A DNA stretch of 41,551 bases from Parvibaculaceae bacterium. Lineage in GTDB: Bacteria; Pseudomonadota; Alphaproteobacteria; Parvibaculales; Parvibaculaceae. Location of the stretch: the NCBI GenBank assembly GCA_029209985.1, contig JARGNZ010000027.1:1-41551 (forward strand), in the 5' to 3' direction. Under the pieces are notes generated by a model, which saw only the letters and a program-made list of their open reading frames with translations, did not search any database and was not told the origin of the DNA. The translations under genes were made by a program, and so were the position numbers. Shown here piece by piece: positions 33,909 to 41,551 of the stretch; within the stretch, counting starts at the first letter, position 1, and every line of letters begins with the position of its first letter.

Positions 33909-34706
33909 CTATCTCAGATATTGTCTGGGGGCTGTTCTTAAATAGCGTTCTGAAAATATCTCATCTGGCAGTCCTAAATCATATTCGACTTTGCTGTAAT
34001 CCATTAAGGTAGATCCACCAAGATTTTGGTCTGTCATTTTTGACTGTGTAATGGTGGGGTGCCCTTGTACGGTCTCAACCTTTAAGGCTTCATACGTTCT
34101 GTATGATGTGCCTGCCTTATCAAAAAACTCTGTTTTAACTGGAATATATGTGCCTTTGTGGATCCAGTTTTTATAATAGGAAAACTCCACATCTTGCGGC
34201 TCTTTAGGCGTGCTCTTGAGGACATAGAATTGATCGCTTTCTTCAATCAATTCATGCGTGTCCTCCGTGGGGGAGCGGCCTGACACATCTTCATAGAAAA
34301 AATGAGACCCAACGAAACTTGTGCGCTCATCACTCGCCGCAATACGCTTCACAAGGTCAAGGGCGGGCAGGTAAAGCCAGCGATCGTCCGCTTGGCCCGT
34401 CTGCTTCCACACGAGAAAGGCTGTTTTGTTGACATCGGCTGGCCGACGAAAATACACATACATTTTTTGTGCGCCATCATCTACGCCATCGTCTTTGCGT
34501 AGAATGACAAAGTCGCGTGTTCGATCCCGTCCCTGACTATCCGTAATGGTCATGGTCACTTTCGCTTTTCCATCATCCCCTTGATAGTAAGCGGTGTGAT
34601 TTGCCTTATCGACAATTCCCTCCACCGTCATATCGGTTGCAAATGACGTATTCAGCGTCAACAAAAGAGTTGTGGCGAGGGCGGCTGTAAATGCAATTTT
34701 TTTCAT
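33909..34706 (-). CDS. Outer-membrane lipoprotein-sorting protein, LolA-like
   Basis: Periplasmic protein of 265 residues with a signal peptide (1-23, cleavage after SFA). It belongs to the LolA-like group usually encoded next to RND/MMPL exporters, recognised by the pattern WLYLPALDLVKRIAASDER, SFVGSHFFYEDVSG and SYYKNWIHKGTYIPVKTEF. LolA proteins carry hydrophobic molecules across the periplasm in a half-barrel cavity. Here it probably shuttles a lipid or hydrophobic cargo between the RND pump and the outer-membrane barrel. The start ATG overlaps the RND stop (ATGA, 34703-34706), so translation is coupled. AGAAGG is seven bases upstream. Confidence 0.9.
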   Translation of the reverse strand: MKKIAFTAALATTLLLTLNTSFATDMTVEGIVDKANHTAYYQGDDGKAKVTMTITDSQGRDRTRDFVILRKDDGVDDGAQKMYVYFRRPADVNKTAFLVWKQTGQADDRWLYLPALDLVKRIAASDERTSFVGSHFFYEDVSGRSPTEDTHELIEESDQFYVLKSTPKEPQDVEFSYYKNWIHKGTYIPVKTEFFDKAGTSYRTYEALKVETVQGHPTITQSKMTDQNLGGSTLMDYSKVEYDLGLPDEIFSERYLRTAPRQYLR

Positions 34707-37300
34707 GATGTGCCTTCTTTTGATGCCTTGAACAGTGTTGTTTCAAAGAGAGTTATAAGAGCAGGTAAAATTAACAATGACCCAGCACCCGCGATGACAA
34801 GAATAGCTGAAATGAAAATGCCAACCGTTTGATATGGCACAAGGGGCGCGGCTAGAAGGGGCGTGAAGCCAATACCTATGACGATGACATTGCGCGCGAT
34901 GGCCCGTCCGGGTTCGCCAAACACTTCCTTCACGGACATTTGCCAGTTTTGGTAGCGCTGCCTGATCTCTCTACTTCGGACCAGAAAATGAATGGCATAA
35001 TCTACCGCAAGTCCCAAGCTAAGCGCCGATAACACGGCCACGGGCATGTCATAGTCTTTACCGATCAGACCGATCACCCCATAAATCAAACCGATGGTGA
35101 GGCTTAATGGCACCATGGAAAGTAGGCCCCACCAGAAGGAACGGAAAAGGAAAACCATCATAACGAGAACAATGACAAAGCTGCCGACAAAGGCATCCAA
35201 CATGCCCGCGACCATGCGTTGTTGCCAGACGACGTTGATGTATGTCAGTCCAAACCATTTGTGCGCTAATGCCGTGGGGGCGGGGTGTGCTTCGACGTAG
35301 CCATCCACGGCCTCAATAACGGCTGCCATATCTTTATTGTCGCCACTCTTCAATTGAATCCAAAGATTGGTTTTTCGATAATCTGGTGTGACGAAGTGCC
35401 AGAGATCCTGAGGGCGGTGACTTCCCTGATAGGTGAGTAATGTTTGGGCCACGGCATTTTGGGTGTCTGGAATGCGGTATGCTTCCTCTTCCCCCAAGAA
35501 CAGTTCTCGGTGCACCGTCTTCACAATATCGGGCAGGGTATTGCTTTTCCCAACAAGGCCCGTTTCCAATAGGTACGCTTGCAAGCCTTCAATATAGGCG
35601 AGCACATCAGGGCGCTTAAAGGTGCTGCGTTGTTGTTGCACGTTCTGCAGCGTTACCAGCGCGGCTTCCCACGCCTCCCATTCCTCATCTGAGGCTGCAT
35701 CATCTTGGAAACCAATAAGTTTTTCCTCGACGGCTGAGAGGGGTGACCCAAGCAAAGGCTGTAAATCAGCCTGCACGTTTGAGGCAAAATCGTCAATGAT
35801 GGACGGGGTGAGTACATCAAGGTTGTCATCAACCGCTTCAAAGGTCAGATAGGCCATATAGGTGCCCGCAAAACGTTTGTTCAACGCTTGGTCGGCTATA
35901 CGAATAGGGTGGTTGGCTTCGAACCATTTGACAGGGTTGTCGTTGATTTGAATTTTGGTGATGCCGTAATATGCAACGCCGCTGAGCACTAATGTGATGC
36001 CCAGAATAAGTTTAGCATGCGTGAACGTAAAGCCGCCAAGTCGCAACAGGCCACGGCCCATGAGCGAGAGTTTCGGAACACCTCCCGCCTCATTTGTACT
36101 GCCCATACCAAACCCTAAGAGAGACTTCTCAGGCAACAACATGATGTAGGCAGGCACCAGCGTAATGGTGAGAAACCATGCCAAAGCCACACCAATGGCG
36201 ATGAAAACACCAAACACTTGTACAGGAGGGATGGGGGTGAATGCGAGTGATGCGAAACCAGCGCATGTGGTCAGCGATGTGAAGAGCATCGGTTTAGAAA
36301 GCTCTTTCATGACCTCACGCAGGGCCGTTGTGCGGTTCTTGCTGTGTGGGTATTTGTCAAAGAAGTCAGACAAAATATGTACCGCGTCCAGAACCGCTAT
36401 TGGCATAATAAAAATTGGGATCATCGAGCTCATAATATGCACCGTGTTACCGGTTATGATGAGCAAGCCCATGGTGCCAATGACGGCCACAAGCGCCACA
36501 ACCATTGGAGCGATAATGAGATTGAGGTGGCGAAAGAAATACCACATCAACGCAAAAATAAGCAGCATGGCGAGTGGGGCAGATATGGCCATCTGCTTAA
36601 ACATTTCGATGCCAAATTGATCTTGCGCGATCGGCAGACCCGTAATGTGATAGGTATCTGTTCCCTTAAATGTGCTGATCTCGGCTTTCAGCATTTCAGC
36701 AATTTTATAGGAATCTTTTTTAGCTGTGATCGGGATATAGAGAGCTAAAGATTTTCCATCATCAGATATCAATGTGTTGTTGAGAAAAGGGATCCGTTGA
36801 GCTTTTTGCGCAATGGCCAAAGCCTCGGCTTGGGTTGTTGCAGGTTGCTTCATGAGCCATTCAAAGCGAACGGTGCCAACGCCTGCCTGCTCAATATTGT
36901 CTACAGTTGACGGCGCCATCACATCGGCTGCAATCACCCCATGGCGCACCCCATTTTCATCCCACCCAATTTTTTTGGCAAAGTCTGTCAGCTGAACCAC
37001 GTCATTCAAGGTCTCGACATTAAACACGCCCTGAGGGTTCGTCTCATTCACCACGCCCACGACAATCATGTCATAAAGCCCGAATTCCTTTTTCATTTCG
37101 TTATGAAACAAACGCACCGGCTCTGTCTCTGACAGCATGTTTTCGGGATCGGTATCGATATGGAGCGCGTTAAGAAACGGAAAGGTGGTTGGAGAAAGGG
37201 TTGGAAGCGCCACCAGTGCTAAAAGCAATAGGCTCAAAAAACCAACAACAGAAAACCAACGCTTTGAGTGTTGCGACGCATGAGATGAAAGAGACTGCAT
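34703..37300 (-). CDS. RND-superfamily exporter with two MMPL domains (COG1033 type)
   Basis: Inner-membrane proton-driven exporter of 865 residues. Layout: membrane segment about 14-37, periplasmic loop about 40-230, a five-to-six-helix block about 235-395, another segment near 425-445, a second large periplasmic loop about 446-690 and a second helix block about 695-855. The charged membrane residues of proton relay are visible as Asp305/His308 (VLDAVHILSDF) and Asp767/His771 (AVDYAIHFLV), so it is not a broken copy. Members of this branch export lipids or other hydrophobic compounds, not classical drug efflux via TolC. It begins nine bases after the DUF2892 gene with AGGAAA upstream, and its stop overlaps the LolA-like start. 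No periplasmic adaptor of AcrA type is encoded nearby; the LolA-like protein may replace it. Confidence 0.92.
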   Translation of the reverse strand: MQSLSSHASQHSKRWFSVVGFLSLLLLALVALPTLSPTTFPFLNALHIDTDPENMLSETEPVRLFHNEMKKEFGLYDMIVVGVVNETNPQGVFNVETLNDVVQLTDFAKKIGWDENGVRHGVIAADVMAPSTVDNIEQAGVGTVRFEWLMKQPATTQAEALAIAQKAQRIPFLNNTLISDDGKSLALYIPITAKKDSYKIAEMLKAEISTFKGTDTYHITGLPIAQDQFGIEMFKQMAISAPLAMLLIFALMWYFFRHLNLIIAPMVVALVAVIGTMGLLIITGNTVHIMSSMIPIFIMPIAVLDAVHILSDFFDKYPHSKNRTTALREVMKELSKPMLFTSLTTCAGFASLAFTPIPPVQVFGVFIAIGVALAWFLTITLVPAYIMLLPEKSLLGFGMGSTNEAGGVPKLSLMGRGLLRLGGFTFTHAKLILGITLVLSGVAYYGITKIQINDNPVKWFEANHPIRIADQALNKRFAGTYMAYLTFEAVDDNLDVLTPSIIDDFASNVQADLQPLLGSPLSAVEEKLIGFQDDAASDEEWEAWEAALVTLQNVQQQRSTFKRPDVLAYIEGLQAYLLETGLVGKSNTLPDIVKTVHRELFLGEEEAYRIPDTQNAVAQTLLTYQGSHRPQDLWHFVTPDYRKTNLWIQLKSGDNKDMAAVIEAVDGYVEAHPAPTALAHKWFGLTYINVVWQQRMVAGMLDAFVGSFVIVLVMMVFLFRSFWWGLLSMVPLSLTIGLIYGVIGLIGKDYDMPVAVLSALSLGLAVDYAIHFLVRSREIRQRYQNWQMSVKEVFGEPGRAIARNVIVIGIGFTPLLAAPLVPYQTVGIFISAILVIAGAGSLLILPALITLFETTLFKASKEGTS

Positions 37301-37309
37301 GGGAGTTTC

Positions 37310-37513
37310 CTACTTAAACGCGTGGCCTGGCTTCGCCCCAAACTTTTTGAACAACATAGCGGCCGGGCATACACCTGTGAAAGACGCCTGCAGCAAGTTT
37401 AGGCCGACAAACACTGTGAGCAAGCTCCAATAAGGATGCAGATATATGCTGAGGGCGACGCTCACTAGAACCATCACACCCGCGAAGGCAAATACAAGAC
37501 GATCTAAATTCAT
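37310..37513 (-). CDS. DUF2892 (YgaP-membrane-domain-like) small membrane protein
   Basis: A 67-residue membrane protein with two segments (about 7-24 and 30-46) and the conserved loop [19 protein letters not shown] with Cys49-Pro50. It matches the small membrane domain that is fused to rhodanese in E. coli YgaP and commonly sits beside sulfur and thiol stress genes and BigR/SqrR-type regulators. The ATG at 37513 is set by GGAG six bases upstream; an ATG at 37525 is in frame but lacks a site. Its stop lies nine bases before the RND start, and the ribosome site of the RND gene begins at this stop. It is the first gene of the operon and divergent from the ArsR-family gene. Confidence 0.88.
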   Translation of the reverse strand: MNLDRLVFAFAGVMVLVSVALSIYLHPYWSLLTVFVGLNLLQASFTGVCPAAMLFKKFGAKPGHAFK

Positions 37514-37576
37514 TGCAGACTCCATTGTTTCTTGCGGACTGGCCGCTCATTTGGTAGGCGTTACTTTAGCGCCTTT

Positions 37577-37598
37577 TAATTTAGAATAATCTAAATTA
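37577..37598. promoter_or_regulatory. Perfect 22-bp inverted repeat, candidate ArsR-family operator
   Basis: TAATTTAGA (37577-37585) and TCTAAATTA (37590-37598) flank ATAA. It lies 31 bases upstream of the regulator ATG and 64 upstream of the DUF2892 start, so one dimer could cover both divergent promoters. AT-rich palindromes of this size are the usual ArsR/SmtB operators. No second copy was seen in the intergenic region. Confidence 0.65.
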
Positions 37599-37628
37599 GT
37601 GCGCGCTAAACAAAAGGTCAAGAACCCT

Positions 37629-37931
37629 ATGTCCGAATTATTTGATCCCGTTGGCCTTGCGAAAGCGCAGACACTCATCAAGGCGATGAATAATCAAAAT
37701 AGGCTGTTGGTTCTGTGCTTATTGTGTGATGGACCACGGACCGTGACGGAGATGTCGGAGGCGGTTGGGTTGAGCCTATCTGCGATGTCGCAACACTTAA
37801 CCGTGCTGAAAAAGGCGGACCTCATCGACGGTAAAAAGTCGTCTCAAACCATCACCTACCAACTTAAAACTGATGATGTTCAACAAGTTATTGCGTTGTT
37901 CAAGCAATTGTACTGTGATGATGAAACGTAG
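37629..37931 (+). CDS. ArsR-family repressor, SqrR/BigR-like thiol (persulfide) sensor
   Basis: Winged-helix DNA-binding regulator of 100 residues. The helix-turn-helix region is TVTEMSEAVGLSLSAMSQHLTVLKKADLI (helix pair about 39-65), with the SAMSQHLTVL recognition helix typical of ArsR proteins. Cys30 (LVLCLLC) and Cys96 (QLYCDDET) are 66 residues apart, exactly as Cys41/Cys107 in SqrR and the pair in BigR, where they form a tetrasulfide link and release DNA. The classical metal motif ELCVCDL is absent. A third cysteine, Cys33, is an extra. The ATG at 37629 fits the family length better than the GTG at 37599, which would overlap the operator. Target: probably its own gene and the divergent DUF2892-RND operon. 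Confidence 0.88.
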   Translation: MSELFDPVGLAKAQTLIKAMNNQNRLLVLCLLCDGPRTVTEMSEAVGLSLSAMSQHLTVLKKADLIDGKKSSQTITYQLKTDDVQQVIALFKQLYCDDET

Positions 37932-37991
37932 GTTTACCCCTTTAGCGTTCGTGGCTATCCCAAGGTCATTTGCATCAAATTGGAAAGTATT

Positions 37992-38807
37992 ATGCCTAAA
38001 GCATCGTTGTTTCGCGTTCTCATTGCTGCGCTCATTATTTCAGCAGCGGCAGTGGCTGTTCTCTGGGTGGTAGAGAACCCGAGCGATATGAATGATCAAG
38101 CTGCCGTGATGCCGGAGGATCCAAAACCTTACGTAGAGAAAAAAGAAAGCCAAGCGAGCCTAGCCACGCTGATCATTGATGGGCGCGTCAAAGCTGATGA
38201 CACTTTGTTGCAAAAGCTACTGGCAGATGGGCGCCAAAAAATGGCGGCGCATATCAAAAGTGCGGAGGAGACGTGGACGCTCATGGGGCCGGGGTCCCAA
38301 CGACAGTTAGGTTTTGAAATCGAATGGAGCGTGGCTTATGAGAGCGACCGCTTGATCAGCCTTCATGAAAGCATCTACGACAATGGCGGCGGGGCGCATC
38401 CTAATTCTTATCTCAATTCTCTGTTGTGGGATAAGCAAAAGTCCGCAGAGGTTGGCTTGTCTGACCTTCTTGCAGACGCCTCAGACAACAGTGCTGCCTT
38501 AAAAATGCTCTCAGCGGATTTACTCGGTCAATGGAAAGCTGAGTATAAGCAGCGGTCAAATTCAGATGAGATTGATAGCTACGGACTTAATTGGGCGCAA
38601 AAGGCGCTGGCTCCAAAGGCAGCAAATTTTGAGACGTTTATTTTGATCGCCAAAGAAGGCGCAGTCGGGGCGCCTGCCACAGGCATGATGTTTCAATATG
38701 CCCCCTACGACTTGTCTGCTTATGCGTTAGGAAGTTTTTCGTTCACTGTCCCAAGCAGCGCCTTGCAGCCCTATCTTGCTGACAAATGGAAAGATCAATT
38801 CCAATAG
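37992..38807 (+). CDS. Membrane-anchored DUF4163/DUF3298 protein (RsiV/PdaC-domain-like)
   Basis: A 271-residue protein with an N-terminal anchor or signal sequence (about residues 7-27) and a periplasmic part. The C-terminal portion shows the family phrase ESIYDNGGGAHPNSYLNSLLW and KSAEVGLSDLLADASDN, typical of DUF3298 domains that follow DUF4163 domains in RsiV and PdaC. In B. subtilis such domains bind lysozyme or act on peptidoglycan; a cell-wall stress role here is inference. GGAAAG is four bases before the ATG at 37992, which is chosen over the TTG at 37980. It follows the regulator gene by 60 bases on the plus strand and may share its transcript, or be independent. Confidence 0.8.
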   Translation: MPKASLFRVLIAALIISAAAVAVLWVVENPSDMNDQAAVMPEDPKPYVEKKESQASLATLIIDGRVKADDTLLQKLLADGRQKMAAHIKSAEETWTLMGPGSQRQLGFEIEWSVAYESDRLISLHESIYDNGGGAHPNSYLNSLLWDKQKSAEVGLSDLLADASDNSAALKMLSADLLGQWKAEYKQRSNSDEIDSYGLNWAQKALAPKAANFETFILIAKEGAVGAPATGMMFQYAPYDLSAYALGSFSFTVPSSALQPYLADKWKDQFQ

Positions 38808-38828
38808 GTCAGGAGAGGGCATCACGCT

Positions 38829-40634
38829 CTAGGCTGTAAGCTTTGACGCCCCCATGTTTGACACCGGGTCTTTTTGCCCAAATTGGCTTTCTAGCTTTTG
38901 GGCAAGGGCGTCATAATAAATGTCGCTGCCGTGATACCAATCTGGGGTGCCATCTTTATGGACTTTTGATGAGCAATAGCTCTTATCCAATTCGATTTCT
39001 TGTTGGGACCAGTCGCGGGCATTGAAGAAAGCGCACTTGATATGGCCTGCGAGAATGCTGAACGTTTGATCGTAAAATTTGAACAGCTCAAGGTCTAGTT
39101 CCACATCAGGGAAAAAGGACTGCAAGGCCGGATCAGACACGATGATGACCTCATGGCCTGCCTCAGCGAACTGCATCAACACTTTGAGGTGTTTAGCGTA
39201 GTGTTCTTGAAAAAACTTCGCGAGATGATCAACCGTAATCACCCCTGATCCAACCTCCTGCATCCACCAACGGCCAAACAGACCAATGCTGCGGTGTGTT
39301 TGCAGGCCGATGTTTGTGATGATGGGCGTTTTATTCCCGGTAAGCTGCGTTGCTTGCTCCAACTCATCCACTGTGAGTGACCAAAAACGACGGGCCTTCC
39401 GGTTTTCCAAAGGAATGAAGAAGTCTTCTTCATCCAGATGGAATTTGTTTTGTGTCCATGCGGACCCGTTCATCATCATGCCCCCAATGTGGGCAACGTT
39501 TGAACGGTCGAAGGCGGCAGATAGTTTTCCCATATGACTATCGCCAACGAGGCAAAATTGGGGCGGCGTTTGAAGGGCAGGGGCTGTTGTGTTCTGCTGC
39601 TTGCGGTTCCACCCCTCCAGAAACACTTCTTCGCAAATTGTATCGTCAACACTGTCTGCGTCGGGTTGCTCTTGTTGGGCAGCGGTTTTCTCTTGTTGAG
39701 CGAGATCATTTGTCTCGTCACGTGTGGGGTCAAGCGCTTGCTGAAAATGACGCATCACAAAAGCCACGCCGTCGCTTTTCACTTCGCGCAAATTCTCCTC
39801 AAAAAAGGCTCCCTTTTGCGGGTGGGCTGAGATCAATTCAAAAGAAGGAAAATAGTCCACCTCAGAACTTGCCTCGCACAAGGCCCCTGCAGCCGCACGC
39901 AGGACGGACTTGGAGTATGTAGACGCTGATAAAACATGCGCGTCCGTCGCCGTCGCGGTGAGGGGAACCGGCGACACGGTGAGGAGAAATTGAATGTCTT
40001 TATTAAAAGCGCGAACCAACTCAAAGGTTAAGTTCATTTCCGCGATTGTCTCTGCAACCGTATAATTTTTGAAGTGATGTTGGGCGGGGTCATAGTCACC
40101 GGCAAGTGTGCCTGGGCACATTGGAAAGACAGTGCCATCTGCTCCCACCCAAGCTTCGGTCAGTCCAAGGGTGAAGATGAAAACATCTGCCGCCGTGAGG
40201 TAGTTTAGAATTTCAGCCGCGGCTAAGTCGCGCGAAGCAAGCAGGGTGGCTTCGCTCTCAAATCCGGCCGCACAAAAATTGGGACGCAAGAGATCAAAAT
40301 AACGCCCCTCTTTTTGAGCAATGGCCCCTTCATTTGCTCGTTCTCCTACCGCCAGCTCCACCCATTGGCGTAGCAGCGCGGGCGTATAAATATTGCCTGT
40401 CGCAAACGAAAAACTCGCCCCGTCCATTTGCTCAGACTGAACCCATTGATACCCATTGCGGGTCAACCATTTCCCCACGTGCTGAGCGAAACATGATCCG
40501 GCTGTGACAATGGAAGAGCTTTTCTCGATCTTAAATTTAGGCCGCCACATGCCCTCATAAAGATCCGCAAAACTTTTATCCGCCACACCGGTGCGCCAGA
40601 ATTTGTCAGCATCCAAGGTTTGATAGGGGTTCAT
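38829..40634 (-). CDS. GSCFA-domain protein with a second SGNH-like module
   Basis: A 601-residue protein, longer than a single GSCFA domain. The N-terminal part carries the family signature TAGSCFAQHV (Gly46-Ser-Cys-Phe-Ala50), FTLGLTEAW, LLTVSPVPL and VDYFPSFELI. After an Ala/Gln/Glu-rich linker (about 303-355) comes a second region starting CLVGDSHMGKL (GDSH 364-367) and ending with DWYHGSDIYYDAL (Asp565, His568), matching the GDS and DxxH blocks of SGNH hydrolases. No signal peptide is visible, so it is probably cytosolic. GSCFA proteins are SGNH-related enzymes of unknown substrate, often near polysaccharide genes. The ATG at 40634 is set by GGAG six bases upstream. Confidence 0.82.
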   Translation of the reverse strand: MNPYQTLDADKFWRTGVADKSFADLYEGMWRPKFKIEKSSSIVTAGSCFAQHVGKWLTRNGYQWVQSEQMDGASFSFATGNIYTPALLRQWVELAVGERANEGAIAQKEGRYFDLLRPNFCAAGFESEATLLASRDLAAAEILNYLTAADVFIFTLGLTEAWVGADGTVFPMCPGTLAGDYDPAQHHFKNYTVAETIAEMNLTFELVRAFNKDIQFLLTVSPVPLTATATDAHVLSASTYSKSVLRAAAGALCEASSEVDYFPSFELISAHPQKGAFFEENLREVKSDGVAFVMRHFQQALDPTRDETNDLAQQEKTAAQQEQPDADSVDDTICEEVFLEGWNRKQQNTTAPALQTPPQFCLVGDSHMGKLSAAFDRSNVAHIGGMMMNGSAWTQNKFHLDEEDFFIPLENRKARRFWSLTVDELEQATQLTGNKTPIITNIGLQTHRSIGLFGRWWMQEVGSGVITVDHLAKFFQEHYAKHLKVLMQFAEAGHEVIIVSDPALQSFFPDVELDLELFKFYDQTFSILAGHIKCAFFNARDWSQQEIELDKSYCSSKVHKDGTPDWYHGSDIYYDALAQKLESQFGQKDPVSNMGASKLTA

Positions 40635-40897
40635 AGCCATCTCCAACGACCAATATTACTATTCGCTTACGAGACAACATCTCTATTCATCCAGCAGCAT
40701 TTCCATAAGATTGAAGGAATATGGTTAATATCATACTATCCAGCTCAAACTGGTGTCACTGCAAACGAAAATCTGTACTTTTTTCTAAGACTTGCTCGAC
40801 AGCATACAAACCTCTCAATGATTTTTCTGAATCACGCCTAACTTTCAGCAGTAAATTCTAGTGAGGCAGTGAGTAAAGATGTAGGTGGTGAGCTACT
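40635..40897. other. Intergenic region, AT-rich, no gene supported
   Basis: About 260 bases between the GSCFA gene start and the end of the last gene. Both neighbours are on the minus strand. No terminator hairpin, palindrome or small gene with a ribosome site was found. A 73-codon frame on the plus strand (40620-40841) lacks a ribosome site and was not accepted. Composition is AT-richer than the rest of the window. Confidence 0.4.
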
Positions 40898-41482
40898 CTA
40901 ATGGACCTCGAGTTTCCATTCTGGAGGGTCATAAGGGATTAATTTACTAGAATAGCTTTTCTTAAAGAAACGCAATCGCACGCTAGACATGTTTATGCAG
41001 TAAGCCGAATTGAATACCAATTTGGCCACATCTTCAAAACCGGAGCTATACTCCTTAATCGCCAAAGCTGTATTGATATCAATACCCAACTTTTTCTTTA
41101 TGAATTGTATTTCATTGAGCGAGGCTTCCATAAAGTCCACCTCCAGCATCCCCTTTTTACTGATATAGGGAACATTACGCAGAAACTTAAACTGACCACT
41201 TTCGTTGCATAAGAAACAAGAACATACTGCGACTATCACTTGCCTTTCTGCTTTTCTTAAGCTTCCATGTTTAGCTGTATCTGCAATATCGTCCATTAAG
41301 TTCTCTTGACGAGCCTCACCTAAGTACTCAGGGAAATGACTGATAGAAATAGCGATATTATTTACTTGTCGTGTCAATTCAGAAAGATCTGGTTGAACCG
41401 CATACGGCTCACAAAGCAAACTATTTAGTTCGTCCCACGGCTTTACTATGTCGTTAATGAATTTAAGGTTCCTATCCACCAT
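40898..41482 (-). CDS. Unrecognised 194-residue protein, atypical codon use
   Basis: I do not recognise a family. The product is soluble, mostly helical by pattern, without signal peptide or membrane segment. Features seen: ADTAKHGSLRKAERQVIVAV near the middle, several cysteines (CSCFLC around residues 87-92), and a basic C-terminal stretch (RLRFFKKSYSSK). Start: ATG at 41482 with a very strong GGGGGGAA just upstream. Many codons end in A or T (for example AAA, TTA, ATA), unlike the neighbouring genes, suggesting recent acquisition. Genes of this look occur in genomic islands and near integrated elements, but no integrase or transposase is visible before the window ends 69 bases upstream. Confidence 0.7.
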   Translation of the reverse strand: MVDRNLKFINDIVKPWDELNSLLCEPYAVQPDLSELTRQVNNIAISISHFPEYLGEARQENLMDDIADTAKHGSLRKAERQVIVAVCSCFLCNESGQFKFLRNVPYISKKGMLEVDFMEASLNEIQFIKKKLGIDINTALAIKEYSSGFEDVAKLVFNSAYCINMSSVRLRFFKKSYSSKLIPYDPPEWKLEVH

Positions 41483-41551
41483 TTCCCCCCTATCTCAACG
41501 GACGTATTAAATTACCCAAACAGATTATAGGGTAGGCCGTCAGCGTAATGC

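Noticed and set aside
34703-37300. Classical multidrug RND pump (AcrB type)
   Set aside because: Length is about 865 rather than over 1000 residues, there is no AcrA-type adaptor gene, and the neighbours are LolA-like and barrel proteins.
40620-40841. 73-codon plus-strand frame in the last intergenic region
   Set aside because: No ribosome site, overlaps the start of the GSCFA gene on the other strand, and no recognisable sequence pattern.
1-41551. CRISPR array, tRNA, rRNA, insertion sequence or prophage
   Set aside because: No regularly spaced repeats, no cloverleaf or rRNA-like stretches, and no transposase, integrase or phage structural genes were seen on either strand.

Overview
The window looks like chromosomal DNA of an alphaproteobacterium with roughly balanced base composition (about 50% GC by eye). 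Pointers to this class are an IalB-family secreted protein, HspQ, a SPOR/TPR envelope protein, and the block glmS ... DUF502 - recG - sdhE - mfd, which I know as a common alphaproteobacterial arrangement. The genus cannot be named from sequence alone. No rRNA, tRNA, CRISPR array, insertion sequence or prophage was seen.

Layout. 1-1395: the 3' three quarters of glmS. 1617-3239: a secreted TPR/SPOR protein. 3334-7696: a minus-strand group whose upstream part (APH-type kinase, DUF6285 protein, enoyl-CoA hydratase) looks like a hydroxyacyl-CoA degradation operon of the LvaAB type, followed by a DUF3089 hydrolase and a DUF454 membrane protein. 7842-14683: DUF502 protein, recG (minus), sdhE and mfd. 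14701-20910: acyl-CoA and redox genes (FrnE-like thiol oxidoreductase, SDR, a 39-residue membrane protein, AMP-forming acyl-CoA ligase, CaiB/AMACR-type enzyme, histidine phosphatase, VOC protein). 20921-25000: YejA-like peptide-binding protein, IalB-family protein, a second 39-residue membrane protein, a hexapeptide acyltransferase and hspQ. 25178-30739: OYE-type flavin oxidoreductase, malyl-CoA-lyase-like CoA-ester lyase, gamma carbonic anhydrase, MFS transporter, GST and hotdog thioesterase.

The most interesting region is 32469-37931. An ArsR-family repressor has two cysteines (C30 and C96) with the 66-residue spacing of the persulfide sensors SqrR/BigR. It is divergent from a tightly packed minus-strand operon: DUF2892 protein, 865-residue RND/MMPL exporter, LolA-like outer-membrane lipoprotein-sorting protein and an outer-membrane beta-barrel. 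A 22-bp perfect inverted repeat lies between the two transcription units. This reads as a thiol- or sulfur-stress-regulated trans-envelope transport system; a GT39/ArnT-like glycosyltransferase follows it.

The end of the window holds a DUF3298 membrane-anchored protein, a GSCFA protein with an apparent second SGNH-like module, and an unrecognised AT-rich gene with codon use unlike its neighbours. Four intrinsic terminators, several operator-like palindromes and two convincing small membrane-protein genes are also annotated.
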